In this document: positions 1-5,856 of the stretch, in pieces | Position numbering within the stretch: the first letter of the stretch is position 1 | Layout: the number at the start of each line of letters is the position of its first letter | Assembly: GCA_036381835.1 (NCBI GenBank) | Contig: DASVCA010000095.1 | Location: forward strand, 1 to 8,690 | DNA length: 8,690 nucleotides | DNA from: DASULK01 sp036381835 | GTDB lineage: Bacteria; Actinomycetota; Actinomycetes; Mycobacteriales; Micromonosporaceae | Direction: 5' to 3' | Translations under genes and position numbers: made by a program | The notes under the pieces: generated by a model | What the model saw: only the letters and a program-made list of their open reading frames with translations | Databases searched by the model: none | Told to the model about the DNA's origin: nothing

Positions 1-654
1 GGATACCCGGGCGGAGCAGACAAGATCAACGCCGCGTTCCAGTTCGGCCAGGGCGGCGAGGGCGGCACCCGGCTTGTCTCGGCCGCGCTCAGCCGCCTGA
101 CCGGCGTCCGATTCGACGGTGCCGCGATCATCGACTTCGGCGGCTTCAAGCGGGTCGTCGACCTCCTGGGCGGAGTCGAGGTGTGCCTCGACCAGGAGGT
201 CCGCTCGATCCACACCGGCAAGGTCTACCCGCCCGGATGCCAGCAGATGGACGGCGGCGAGTCGCTCGATCTCGCACGGCAACGGTACGGGCTGCCGGAA
301 GGCGATTTCGACCGGCAGCGCCATCAGCAGCAGCTGCTGCGGGCCATCTTCGACAAGATCAGCGGGGCGAACCTGCTCGCCGATCCGGTCAAGGCCGACC
401 GAATCCTGCGTGAGGTGGGCTCCGCGCTGACGCTCGACACCAACGGCGTATCCACCCACGATCTCGTGGTCAGTCTGCGCAATCTCAGAGCGGACTCACT
501 CTCCGGCATTCGCGTGCCGTCCCATTCGGCGACCATCGACGGAACCTCCTACACCCTGCTGGACAGCCCGGCGGCGGACCTCTTCCGGTCGCTGCGGGAG
601 GCGGACCTGGCGACCTGGGTCAAAGGCAACCCGAAATGGGTGAACAAGCTGTAG
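1..654 (+). CDS. LCP (LytR-CpsA-Psr) family cell-wall glycopolymer ligase, 5' end missing
   Basis: The reading frame is open from the first base to TAG at 652-654, giving the last 217 residues; the N-terminal membrane anchor lies outside the window. LCP proteins act on the outer face of the membrane and transfer lipid-linked glycopolymers (teichoic-acid-like polymers, arabinogalactan, capsule) to peptidoglycan; older annotations call them LytR transcriptional regulators. Numbering from the first visible codon, the family signatures are KINAAFQFG (8-16), a GF..VVDLLGGVEVCL block (48-63) and the ARQRYGLPEGDFDRQRHQQ block (92-110), whose arginines and acidic residues bind the pyrophosphate-polyprenyl substrate. 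The usual RRQ in the last block reads RHQ here. Cys61 and Cys80 are placed to form the disulfide common in actinobacterial members. No LytR_C extension follows the catalytic domain. The family is clear; the polymer it handles cannot be told from sequence. Confidence 0.9.
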   Translation, partial: GYPGGADKINAAFQFGQGGEGGTRLVSAALSRLTGVRFDGAAIIDFGGFKRVVDLLGGVEVCLDQEVRSIHTGKVYPPGCQQMDGGESLDLARQRYGLPEGDFDRQRHQQQLLRAIFDKISGANLLADPVKADRILREVGSALTLDTNGVSTHDLVVSLRNLRADSLSGIRVPSHSATIDGTSYTLLDSPAADLFRSLREADLATWVKGNPKWVNKL

Positions 655-656
655 CT

Positions 657-678
657 CGGCGCAGCGCGCACCGCGCCG
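657..678 (+). terminator. GC-rich hairpin after the LCP gene, weak terminator candidate
   Basis: CGGCGC (657-662) pairs perfectly with GCGCCG (673-678) across a 10-nt loop, two bases after the LCP stop codon. There is no T-tract, so this is at best a non-canonical terminator; GC-rich DNA produces such stems by chance. Confidence 0.3.
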
Positions 679-708
679 GTGTCCCGAGGGCCGCCATCCG
701 CGCCGACG

Positions 709-714
709 TACGCT
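709..714 (+). promoter_or_regulatory. Leaderless-type -10 box (TACGCT) for the rhodanese operon
   Basis: TACGCT fits the actinobacterial TANNNT -10 consensus and ends 7 nt before the GTG at 722, so transcription would begin at or next to the start codon. No Shine-Dalgarno sequence precedes this GTG, and no clear -35 box is visible. The same arrangement recurs before three other genes in the window. Confidence 0.65.
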
Positions 715-721
715 GGTAGGC

Positions 722-1057
722 GTGTTCGGATCCGAGGTTCCTTCCGTCACCGTGCCCGACGTCGCCGACGACGCATGGCTGCTGGACGTGCGTGAGGCCG
801 ACGAATGGGCGGCAGGGCACGCCCCCGGGGCGCATCATCTGCCGATGACGGAGCTGCCGAGCCGGCTGGCCGACGTGCCGCTCGACGGCGAGGTCGTCGT
901 GGTGTGCCGGTCGGGTCGACGCTCGGCGCAGGTGGTCGCCTACCTGATACAGCGAGGCTGGGAGAACGTGCGCAATCTCGACGGCGGAATGCAGGAGTGG
1001 GCGGCGGCCGGCCGGCCGCTGACCAATGAGAGCGGCACGCCGCCTCGTGTGATCTGA
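722..1057 (+). CDS. Single-domain rhodanese-like sulfurtransferase
   Basis: This 111-residue cytoplasmic protein is a single rhodanese domain. Rhodaneses carry sulfane sulfur as a persulfide on one cysteine and pass it to acceptors such as cyanide, thiols or sulfur-delivery proteins. The fold is recognised by LLDVREADEWAAGHAPGA (about 20-37), the active loop CRSGRR with Cys62 as the persulfide residue, and the C-terminal NLDGGMQEWAAAG. The six-residue loop fits sulfurtransferases rather than Cdc25-like phosphatases, which have a seven-residue loop. The GTG start is chosen because a TACGCT -10 box ends 7 nt upstream (leaderless) and because it gives the compact domain length. The next gene's GTG follows the TGA stop with no spacer, implying co-transcription. 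The physiological acceptor is unknown. Confidence 0.9.
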   Translation: MFGSEVPSVTVPDVADDAWLLDVREADEWAAGHAPGAHHLPMTELPSRLADVPLDGEVVVVCRSGRRSAQVVAYLIQRGWENVRNLDGGMQEWAAAGRPLTNESGTPPRVI

Positions 1058-1861
1058 GTGTCCGCCACCGGTCCGCTGGTTTTCGCGCACCGCGGCTCCT
1101 CACAGGTGATGCCGGAGCACACCCTGGCCGCGTACCGGCAGGCGCTGCGGGAGGGCGCGGACGGCCTGGAGTGCGATGTCCGGATGACCCGGGACGGGCA
1201 CCTGGTATGCGTGCACGACCGGCGCCTCGATCGGACCAGCAACGGGCGGGGCAGGGTCAGCACCCGCACCCTCGCCGAGTTGCAACTGTTGGACTTCGGG
1301 TCCTGGCACGCCGGCGCGGCAGACGACATGCCCAGCGACATACCCCTCGATCCGGACCGGACTCGACTGCTCACCCTGGACCGGTTGCTGCACGAGGTAC
1401 GGGCGGCCGGCCGCCCGGTCGAACTGCTGGTCGAGACGAAACATCCGACCCGGTACGGCGGGGACGTCGAGCGCCGTCTGGTGGACCTGCTCCGCCGCCA
1501 CGGATTGGCCGACCCGGGACCCGACGACCCGGTACGGGTCACCGTGATGTCCTTCTCGCCGTTGGCGGTGCGCCGGATTCGAGAATTGGCCCCCCGGCTG
1601 CCGACCGTGATGCTGCTGACGGATGTCTTCCCCCGACCGCTGTGGTCCGGGCGGTTGCCGTTCGGCGTGCGGATCGCCGGCCCGAGCATCAACCTGGTAC
1701 GCGCCCGACCGCGGCTCGTGACCGCTCTGAAGGAGGCGGGCAACCGGGTCTTCGTCTGGACGGTGAACGAGTCGGACGACATCGAGTTGGTGCTGGATTG
1801 CGGCGTCGACGGCATAATCACCGATCGCCCCGCCACCGTGCTGACGCGTCTGGGCCGTTAG
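1058..1861 (+). CDS. Glycerophosphodiester phosphodiesterase (GDPD family)
   Basis: A 267-residue GDPD-family TIM barrel, predicted to hydrolyse glycerophosphodiesters such as glycerophosphocholine to sn-glycerol 3-phosphate and an alcohol, using a divalent metal. The N-terminus shows the family signature: AHRGSS with His11-Arg12, Glu20, the metal-binding pair Glu38 and Asp40 in LECDVRMTRDG, and the second catalytic His53 in CVHD followed by RLDRT. LLVETKH supplies a further conserved acidic residue mid-protein, and the end has the expected VFVWTVNESDDIE...GVDGIITDRP. There is no signal peptide, so it is cytoplasmic. The GTG start lies directly after the rhodanese TGA, suggesting translational coupling. 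A GDPD may recycle phospholipid head groups or wall-polymer glycerophosphates; the specific substrate is not readable from sequence. Confidence 0.93.
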   Translation: MSATGPLVFAHRGSSQVMPEHTLAAYRQALREGADGLECDVRMTRDGHLVCVHDRRLDRTSNGRGRVSTRTLAELQLLDFGSWHAGAADDMPSDIPLDPDRTRLLTLDRLLHEVRAAGRPVELLVETKHPTRYGGDVERRLVDLLRRHGLADPGPDDPVRVTVMSFSPLAVRRIRELAPRLPTVMLLTDVFPRPLWSGRLPFGVRIAGPSINLVRARPRLVTALKEAGNRVFVWTVNESDDIELVLDCGVDGIITDRPATVLTRLGR

Positions 1862-1886
1862 GGCCGTCGCAGCGAGGGGTCGGACG

Positions 1887-3080
1887 ATGCAGACTCGGAG
1901 CATGGCCGATCCCCCCGACTATGCCGCCTTGCTCGCCGGGCATGCCGAGGCACTCGACCTGATCGATGCGGGGGTGGGCGCCTCGGTTGCGCTGACCCGG
2001 CTGCTGTCGACAGCACAGGCTGCGCTGGGCGCCGCCGGGCTGTCGCTCGTCGAACCCGGCGCGGTCGGTGGTCGGATCGTGCTCGCCACCGGGGCCATGA
2101 CCTCGGCGGTGGGTCAGCCGGTCGATCTCGATCGACTGGCCTGCGACGACGCGCCTCGCAGCGCAGAGGTGGAGGTGATCGACCTTTCCGGTTGGTTGGC
2201 AGACCATCTCGCTCGACACGACCTTCCGCGGGTGCTTATCGCCCGAACGGGAGTCAGGCAGGGGGGACACCTGCTCGCCCACTTTCGGCCCGATGCGCGA
2301 CTCACGTCGGATCATCACGGGGTCATGGCTTTCCTCGCCTCCGCCGTAGGCCACCTGGCCTGGGGAGTCGGATCCGGCGGGGCCGGCGGACTCGCCGATA
2401 CCCAGGATCGGCACACGCAGGATCCGGATCTCTTCGTTGCGCTGATCGGGCACGAGCTGCGCACCCCGGTTACGGTGATCAAGGGTTACGCCGAGACGTT
2501 GGCCACGCACTGGGAGTCGCTGGCGGACGCCGACCGCAGGCAAGCCGCTGAGGCCATCGGTCAGCGCTCCACCGAGCTTGCCCGGCTGGTGGACCGGTTG
2601 CTCGCCGCCGCGACTCCGGACCCCGTCGATGCCGCGCCGTTCGACGTCGCGGGGGCCCTACGCGGCGCGGTGGCGGAACTGCCGTCGCGGCTGCGTCGTC
2701 GGCTATCGGTGGAGCTGCCCGACGAGTTGCCCAAAGCCCTGGGTGACCCCGTGAGCGTGGCGTGGGTGTTGTCCGAGCTGGTCACGAATGCCGACAAGTA
2801 CTCGCCGGCCGGCTCCCCGGTGGAACTGACCGCGGCAGCGGACGAGGCTGCGGTGCTGTTCCGGGTGGAGGACCGTGGGGTCGGGATCCGCCCCGAGCAC
2901 GTGGAGCGGGCATTTGACCGGTTTTGGCGGGGCGAACAGAACGACGACGGGCGATACCCTGGGATAGGACTCGGCCTATACCTAGCGCGGAAGCTAATCC
3001 AGCGACAAAATGGGCGGATATCAGTCCGTCCGCGCGAAATGGGCGGTACGGTCGTAGAGGTACGCTTGCCCCGGGGGTGA
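1887..3080 (+). CDS. Cytoplasmic sensor histidine kinase (GAF-like N-terminus, HisKA, HATPase_c)
   Basis: A 397-residue soluble histidine kinase with no transmembrane segment. Residues about 20-160 resemble a degenerate GAF-type sensor domain. The HisKA helix carries the phosphoacceptor His189 in LIGHELRTPVTVIKGYAE. The HATPase_c domain follows: N box LSELVTNADKYSP with Asn301, G1 box VEDRGVGI with Asp329, F box FDRFWRG (343-349) and G2 box GIGLGLYLAR (359-368). All catalytic motifs are intact. The ATG at 1887 is preceded by GAGGGG at 1874-1879; the ATG at 1902 is a possible alternative and would shorten the protein by five residues. It starts 25 bp after the GDPD gene and is followed by a stand-alone ATPase, but no response regulator is encoded nearby, so it is an orphan kinase here. 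Codons in its last 45 positions are unusually AT-rich. Stimulus and partner are unknown. Confidence 0.92.
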   Translation: MQTRSMADPPDYAALLAGHAEALDLIDAGVGASVALTRLLSTAQAALGAAGLSLVEPGAVGGRIVLATGAMTSAVGQPVDLDRLACDDAPRSAEVEVIDLSGWLADHLARHDLPRVLIARTGVRQGGHLLAHFRPDARLTSDHHGVMAFLASAVGHLAWGVGSGGAGGLADTQDRHTQDPDLFVALIGHELRTPVTVIKGYAETLATHWESLADADRRQAAEAIGQRSTELARLVDRLLAAATPDPVDAAPFDVAGALRGAVAELPSRLRRRLSVELPDELPKALGDPVSVAWVLSELVTNADKYSPAGSPVELTAAADEAAVLFRVEDRGVGIRPEHVERAFDRFWRGEQNDDGRYPGIGLGLYLARKLIQRQNGRISVRPREMGGTVVEVRLPRG

Positions 3081-3094
3081 CCGCGCGCAAGAGA

Positions 3095-3100
3095 AAGAGG
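3095..3100 (+). promoter_or_regulatory. Ribosome binding site of the small ATPase gene
   Basis: AAGAGG lies 8 nt before the ATG at 3109, in the 28-bp gap after the kinase stop. It supports this start and, with no promoter motif seen in the gap, suggests that the ATPase is translated from the kinase transcript. Confidence 0.5.
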
Positions 3101-3108
3101 GCCCGCAC

Positions 3109-3519
3109 ATGTCGGTCACGGTGACAGAACGTGCGTGGTGTGTACTGGTGCCGCACTCCACCCTTGGTGCCCGGCTCGCCCGGCACCGGATGATCGGCGA
3201 ACTCGCCGACATCGTCTCACCGGCACTGCTCAACAGCGTGTCCGCGGTGGTGACCGAACTCGTCGCCAACGCGGTCCGGCACGCCGCCCCACTGCCCGGC
3301 CAGGCGGTTCAGGTCACCTGGCGTCTGCGGTCCGACCCGAACGGCGACGTGGTGCAGATCCAGGTCACCGACGGCGGCGCGCCCGGCCAGCCGCATCTTC
3401 GACCGATGGACCCGGAGGCAACCGACGGGCGGGGGCTCAGTATCGTCGCGGCGCTCGCGAGGCGCTGGGGGGTCAAGCACGACGGTCTGGGCCAGAGCGT
3501 CTGGGCCGAGGTGTCCTGA
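3109..3519 (+). CDS. RsbW/SpoIIAB-like ATP-binding protein (possible anti-sigma factor kinase)
   Basis: A 136-residue protein made only of a HATPase_c (GHKL) domain, with no phosphoacceptor domain. The N box is ELVANAVRHA (50-59, Asn54), the G1 box is VTDGGAPG (86-93, Asp88) and the G2 box is DGRGLSIVAAL (106-116). This is the layout of the HATPase_c_2 group, which includes anti-sigma factor serine kinases such as RsbW and SpoIIAB and the many actinobacterial regulatory ATPases abundant in Streptomyces. Such proteins usually sequester a sigma factor or phosphorylate a STAS-domain antagonist. Neither partner type is encoded in this window. It lies 28 bp after the histidine kinase gene in the same orientation, so the two are probably co-expressed; functional interaction is inference. 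The fold is certain, the anti-sigma role is not. Confidence 0.85.
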   Translation: MSVTVTERAWCVLVPHSTLGARLARHRMIGELADIVSPALLNSVSAVVTELVANAVRHAAPLPGQAVQVTWRLRSDPNGDVVQIQVTDGGAPGQPHLRPMDPEATDGRGLSIVAALARRWGVKHDGLGQSVWAEVS

Positions 3520-3536
3520 AAGCCGATTCACGGCTT
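3520..3536 (+). repeat. Short perfect inverted repeat between the ATPase gene and the DUF5926 gene
   Basis: AAGCCG and CGGCTT form a perfect 6-bp stem around the loop ATTCA. The left arm begins directly after the ATPase stop codon (3517-3519 with one shared base at the edge of the repeat), and the right arm runs into the -10 box at 3536. It could be a small terminator or an operator; no T-tract follows. Confidence 0.4.
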
Positions 3537-3541
3537 AGGCT
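3536..3541 (+). promoter_or_regulatory. Leaderless-type -10 box (TAGGCT) for the DUF5926 gene
   Basis: TAGGCT matches TANNNT and ends 8 nt before the GTG at 3550, placing transcription initiation at the start codon. There is no Shine-Dalgarno sequence before this GTG and no obvious -35 box. The box abuts the right arm of the inverted repeat at 3520-3536. Confidence 0.65.
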
Positions 3542-3549
3542 GTCTGGCC

Positions 3550-4425
3550 GTGAGCAAGCGTCGTAAGAAGGCCCGGTCGAGCGACTCCCGGCCGAAGGTG
3601 CGCGATGTCTTCGTGCCTCGCCCGTTTCACGGGCTCGTCGACGAGCCGGAGTGGGTGGCGTTACGCGAACTGGTGCCCGCCGCCTACGCACCTCTGAAGC
3701 TCGTGCCCGAGTTGGCCGACCGGTTCGGGGATCGACCGGTGACGCTGGCCACCGTGTTACCCATGGCTTGGCCCGCGATGACCAAGCCGGATGGACGCGT
3801 CTTCATCGGACTGCAGCGCCACACCCACTCGGGCGATGTTTCCCGTGACCTTGCGGTGGCGCTGCTGAACGCGCTGGAGGCTCCGCCCGGTGGTCCGGTC
3901 TCCGTACCGGCGCTGCCTGGGGCAGGTCCGCGGTTGCAGGACATCCTGGTCGACGGTCCGCTCGAGATCACGGTACGAGACGGGTTCGACTTCTGGCTGG
4001 ACGAGGAAGCAGCGGCCGACCCGGAGGTCAGGGCATCACTCGACCGGGCCAACGCCTCCATCTTCCCGACCGTCAAGCTCAACGCGGCCCGGGCCGCCTA
4101 CTGGTGCCGGGTAACCGACAAGGGCCACGTCCGTTGGGTACTGCCGGACGAAGAGGACGTCGCGCTGGACGCCCTGGCCCGCCTGGCCGCCGCCGACGAG
4201 CTGCGGCTTCGCGACGGCACGAGGTTCGCCGGGATGTTCCGGGCGCACGGGCTGCTCGTGCCGGTATGGGACGTGCCGGCCGAACCGGAGGCCGTCGAGT
4301 GGGAAGCTCCGCTAACCGAATTCGCCAAGCGGTACGCCGAGGCGCGGGATGAGCGTGGCCCGCTGGACGCCGCCGCCCGGCGTGCGAAGCAGGGGCTGCT
4401 CGGCCGCCAGTTGACGTTGCGCTGA
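3550..4425 (+). CDS. DUF5926 family protein of unknown function
   Basis: A 291-residue protein recognised from memory as the actinobacterial DUF5926 family by its basic start SKRRKKARSS, then VRDVFVPRPFHGL (18-30), a VTLATVLPMAWPA stretch (64-76), GLQRHTHSGDVSRDLA and the block DFWLDEEA. Relatives are sometimes mislabelled as topoisomerase or SecA; nothing here supports either name, and I see no catalytic signature, signal peptide or membrane segment. The N-terminal lysine/arginine cluster could bind nucleic acid or ribosome, which is speculation. The GTG start is supported by the TAGGCT box ending 8 nt upstream. Two leucines (38 and 70) are encoded by TTA, a rare codon in such genomes. It ends 49 bp from the convergent arginine deiminase gene. 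Function is unknown. Confidence 0.85.
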   Translation: MSKRRKKARSSDSRPKVRDVFVPRPFHGLVDEPEWVALRELVPAAYAPLKLVPELADRFGDRPVTLATVLPMAWPAMTKPDGRVFIGLQRHTHSGDVSRDLAVALLNALEAPPGGPVSVPALPGAGPRLQDILVDGPLEITVRDGFDFWLDEEAAADPEVRASLDRANASIFPTVKLNAARAAYWCRVTDKGHVRWVLPDEEDVALDALARLAAADELRLRDGTRFAGMFRAHGLLVPVWDVPAEPEAVEWEAPLTEFAKRYAEARDERGPLDAAARRAKQGLLGRQLTLR

Positions 4426-4429
4426 TCAC

Positions 4430-4464
4430 GGCCGGCACCCCGTCACGGCTTGGTCTGCCGGGCC
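4430..4464. terminator. Possible bidirectional terminator hairpin between convergent genes
   Basis: GGCCGGCA (4430-4437) pairs with TGCCGGGCC (4456-4464) with one bulged G and an 18-nt loop, within the 49-bp gap between two convergent stop codons. The position suits a shared terminator, but there is no T-tract on either strand and the loop is long. Confidence 0.3.
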
Positions 4465-4474
4465 GGTCCACGGC

Positions 4475-5692
4475 TCAGCGGGTTGCCGGTACCGTCGGCT
4501 CGCGCACCAGCGGGCACGACATGCAGCGCGGGCCGCCGCGGCCGGAGCCGAGTTCCGAGCCGGGGACCCGGATCACCTCGATCCCGGCCCGTTCGAGTTG
4601 CGCGTTGGTCTCCGTGTTGCGCTCGTAGGCGATGCACCGTCGAGGCGCGATCGCCAGCGTGTTGTTCCCGTCGTCCCACTGCTCGCGCTCGGCGGTCACC
4701 GGGTCGAGGCCGGTATCGATGACGCGCAACGTGTCGATGTCCATGGCGTCGGCTGCGGCTCGCAGGAACGGCGCGGGCCCGTCGATCTGCAGCTCCCCTT
4801 CCGGGCCGGCGATGACCGTGTAGGCCGTCAGGGAGTCGGCTACCGCCGGATACATGAGGACGGCGTCGACATCGACCATCGTGCAAACCGTGTCGAGGTG
4901 CATGGTGGCCCGCTGCTGGGCGATCGGCACCACCAGGACGGTGTGGGCCAGACCCTCGGCGAAGATCCGCCGGGCCAGGCGCTCCGCCCCGGCGGGTCTG
5001 GTGCGCTCCCCGACTCCGATCGCTACCACGCCCGGTGCCAGCAGCAGCACGTCGCCACCTTCCACATGTTCCAGCGTCGGGTGGTAGACCAGCTCGGTGC
5101 CGAGAAACCGGGGATGGTGGCGGTAGATGGCCTCGGTGATGCTGGTCTCACGACGGCGGGCCGGCATGGCCAGGCTGGTCACCGCGACCCGCTCGCGGAT
5201 CCACACCGACGAGTCGCGGGTGAACAGCAGGTTGGGCAGCGGGTCGATGATGAAGTCGTGCCGGTCCATCAGCCGGTGGACCAGACCGCCCGGCCGGATG
5301 GGGCTGGTCCGCAGCTCCTCGTGGGCGAGTCCGGCGATCAGCACGGTCGCGAGCGCCGCCGAATCGAGATAGGCGAGCTGGTCGGCGACGGCCCGCCGCA
5401 GCGTGTCGCCGAGTCGAGGATCGGCGAGAATGGTGTCGATCAGTTCCGTGCGCGCTTGCGGGACCGCGAGCGTCTCGGTCAGCAACCGGTCGAGGTACAG
5501 CACCTCGACCCCGTTGGCGCGAAGCGCCTGCGCGAATACGTCGTGCTCCTCCTGCGCGCGGGCGACCCAGGGGATCGCATCGAAGAGCAGCGAACCGCTG
5601 TTGCGCGGGGTCAGTCGCGCGAGCTCGGGGCCGGGCCGATGCAGCAGCACGGCACCGAGGCGGCCGACCTCGGTGTCCACGTAGTGGGTCAC
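4475..5692 (-). CDS. arcA: Arginine deiminase
   Basis: A 405-residue cytoplasmic enzyme that hydrolyses L-arginine to L-citrulline and ammonia. Family motifs from the chosen start: VGRLGAVLLHRPGPELARLTP (9-29), FTRDSS (157-162), EHVEGGDVLLL (208-218), the catalytic MHLDTV with His265 and Asp267, WDDGNN (339-344), and the nucleophile Cys390 in GRGGPRCMSCP. All guanidino-group-modifying residues appear present, and the length matches the family. The frame could extend upstream to 5755, but homologous proteins begin just before HYVDTEVGRLG, and a TACGCT -10 box ends 6 nt before the GTG at 5692, so that GTG is taken as a leaderless start. No ornithine carbamoyltransferase, carbamate kinase or arginine/ornithine antiporter gene is adjacent, so the complete ATP-yielding pathway is not encoded here. 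It is convergent with the DUF5926 gene and divergent from the NERD-like gene. Confidence 0.93.
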   Translation of the reverse strand: MTHYVDTEVGRLGAVLLHRPGPELARLTPRNSGSLLFDAIPWVARAQEEHDVFAQALRANGVEVLYLDRLLTETLAVPQARTELIDTILADPRLGDTLRRAVADQLAYLDSAALATVLIAGLAHEELRTSPIRPGGLVHRLMDRHDFIIDPLPNLLFTRDSSVWIRERVAVTSLAMPARRRETSITEAIYRHHPRFLGTELVYHPTLEHVEGGDVLLLAPGVVAIGVGERTRPAGAERLARRIFAEGLAHTVLVVPIAQQRATMHLDTVCTMVDVDAVLMYPAVADSLTAYTVIAGPEGELQIDGPAPFLRAAADAMDIDTLRVIDTGLDPVTAEREQWDDGNNTLAIAPRRCIAYERNTETNAQLERAGIEVIRVPGSELGSGRGGPRCMSCPLVREPTVPATR

Positions 5693-5698
5693 GTGCGC

Positions 5699-5704
5699 AG
5701 CGTA
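5699..5704 (-). promoter_or_regulatory. Leaderless-type -10 box (TACGCT, minus strand) for arginine deiminase
   Basis: On the minus strand TACGCT is followed by six bases and then the GTG at 5692-5690. This spacing puts the transcription start on the G of the start codon. It is the same hexamer as before the rhodanese gene, and it decides the start in favour of 5692 over 5755. No clear -35 box is visible. Confidence 0.65.
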
Positions 5705-5808
5705 GGCGACACCGACGGGCACGGTCCGGCAGAATGACGGACATGAACCGGACATTCATCCACACTCATTCCTGTCGCCTCCGCTGTCCTCACCCCCGAG
5801 CCACCACC

Positions 5809-5834
5809 TAACGTAGTTAAGCAGTGACGTTAAG
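5809..5834 (+). promoter_or_regulatory. Repeat cluster and possible promoter in the divergent arcA/NERD region
   Basis: TAACGT (5809-5814) and ACGTTA (5827-5832) form a perfect 6-bp inverted repeat with a 12-nt spacer. Overlapping it, GTTAAG occurs twice in direct orientation (5816-5821 and 5829-5834), 13 bp apart. TAACGT also fits the TANNNT -10 consensus for rightward transcription towards the gene starting at 5857, giving a leader of about 36 nt. The block is AT-rich against the surrounding GC-rich DNA, consistent with an operator or promoter; no regulator is known to me for it. Confidence 0.4.
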
Positions 5835-5845
5835 GGATGGCGTAC

Positions 5846-5852
5846 TGGAGGT
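5846..5852 (+). promoter_or_regulatory. Strong Shine-Dalgarno (TGGAGGT) fixing the TTG start at 5857
   Basis: TGGAGGT is a near-perfect match to the 16S rRNA tail and lies 4 nt before TTG at 5857. The in-frame GTG at 5824 would add 11 residues including rare TTA, AGG and ACA codons and has no such site, so TTG is preferred. Confidence 0.55.
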
Positions 5853-5856
5853 CACA

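Noticed and set aside
940..1903. Long minus-strand open frames opposite the GDPD gene
   Set aside because: They are arginine/proline/serine-rich shadows of a clear GDPD reading frame, show no domain motif and arise from high GC content.
1818..2543. Minus-strand open frame opposite the histidine kinase
   Set aside because: The plus strand encodes canonical kinase motifs with normal codon bias; the opposite frame has none.
4598..5737. A 379-residue plus-strand open frame opposite arginine deiminase
   Set aside because: The minus strand has intact deiminase motifs including the catalytic cysteine; the plus frame is low-complexity and matches no family pattern.
5824..5856. GTG at 5824 as the NERD-like gene start
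   Set aside because: It lacks a Shine-Dalgarno and adds rare TTA, AGG and ACA codons; the TTG at 5857 has TGGAGGT directly upstream.
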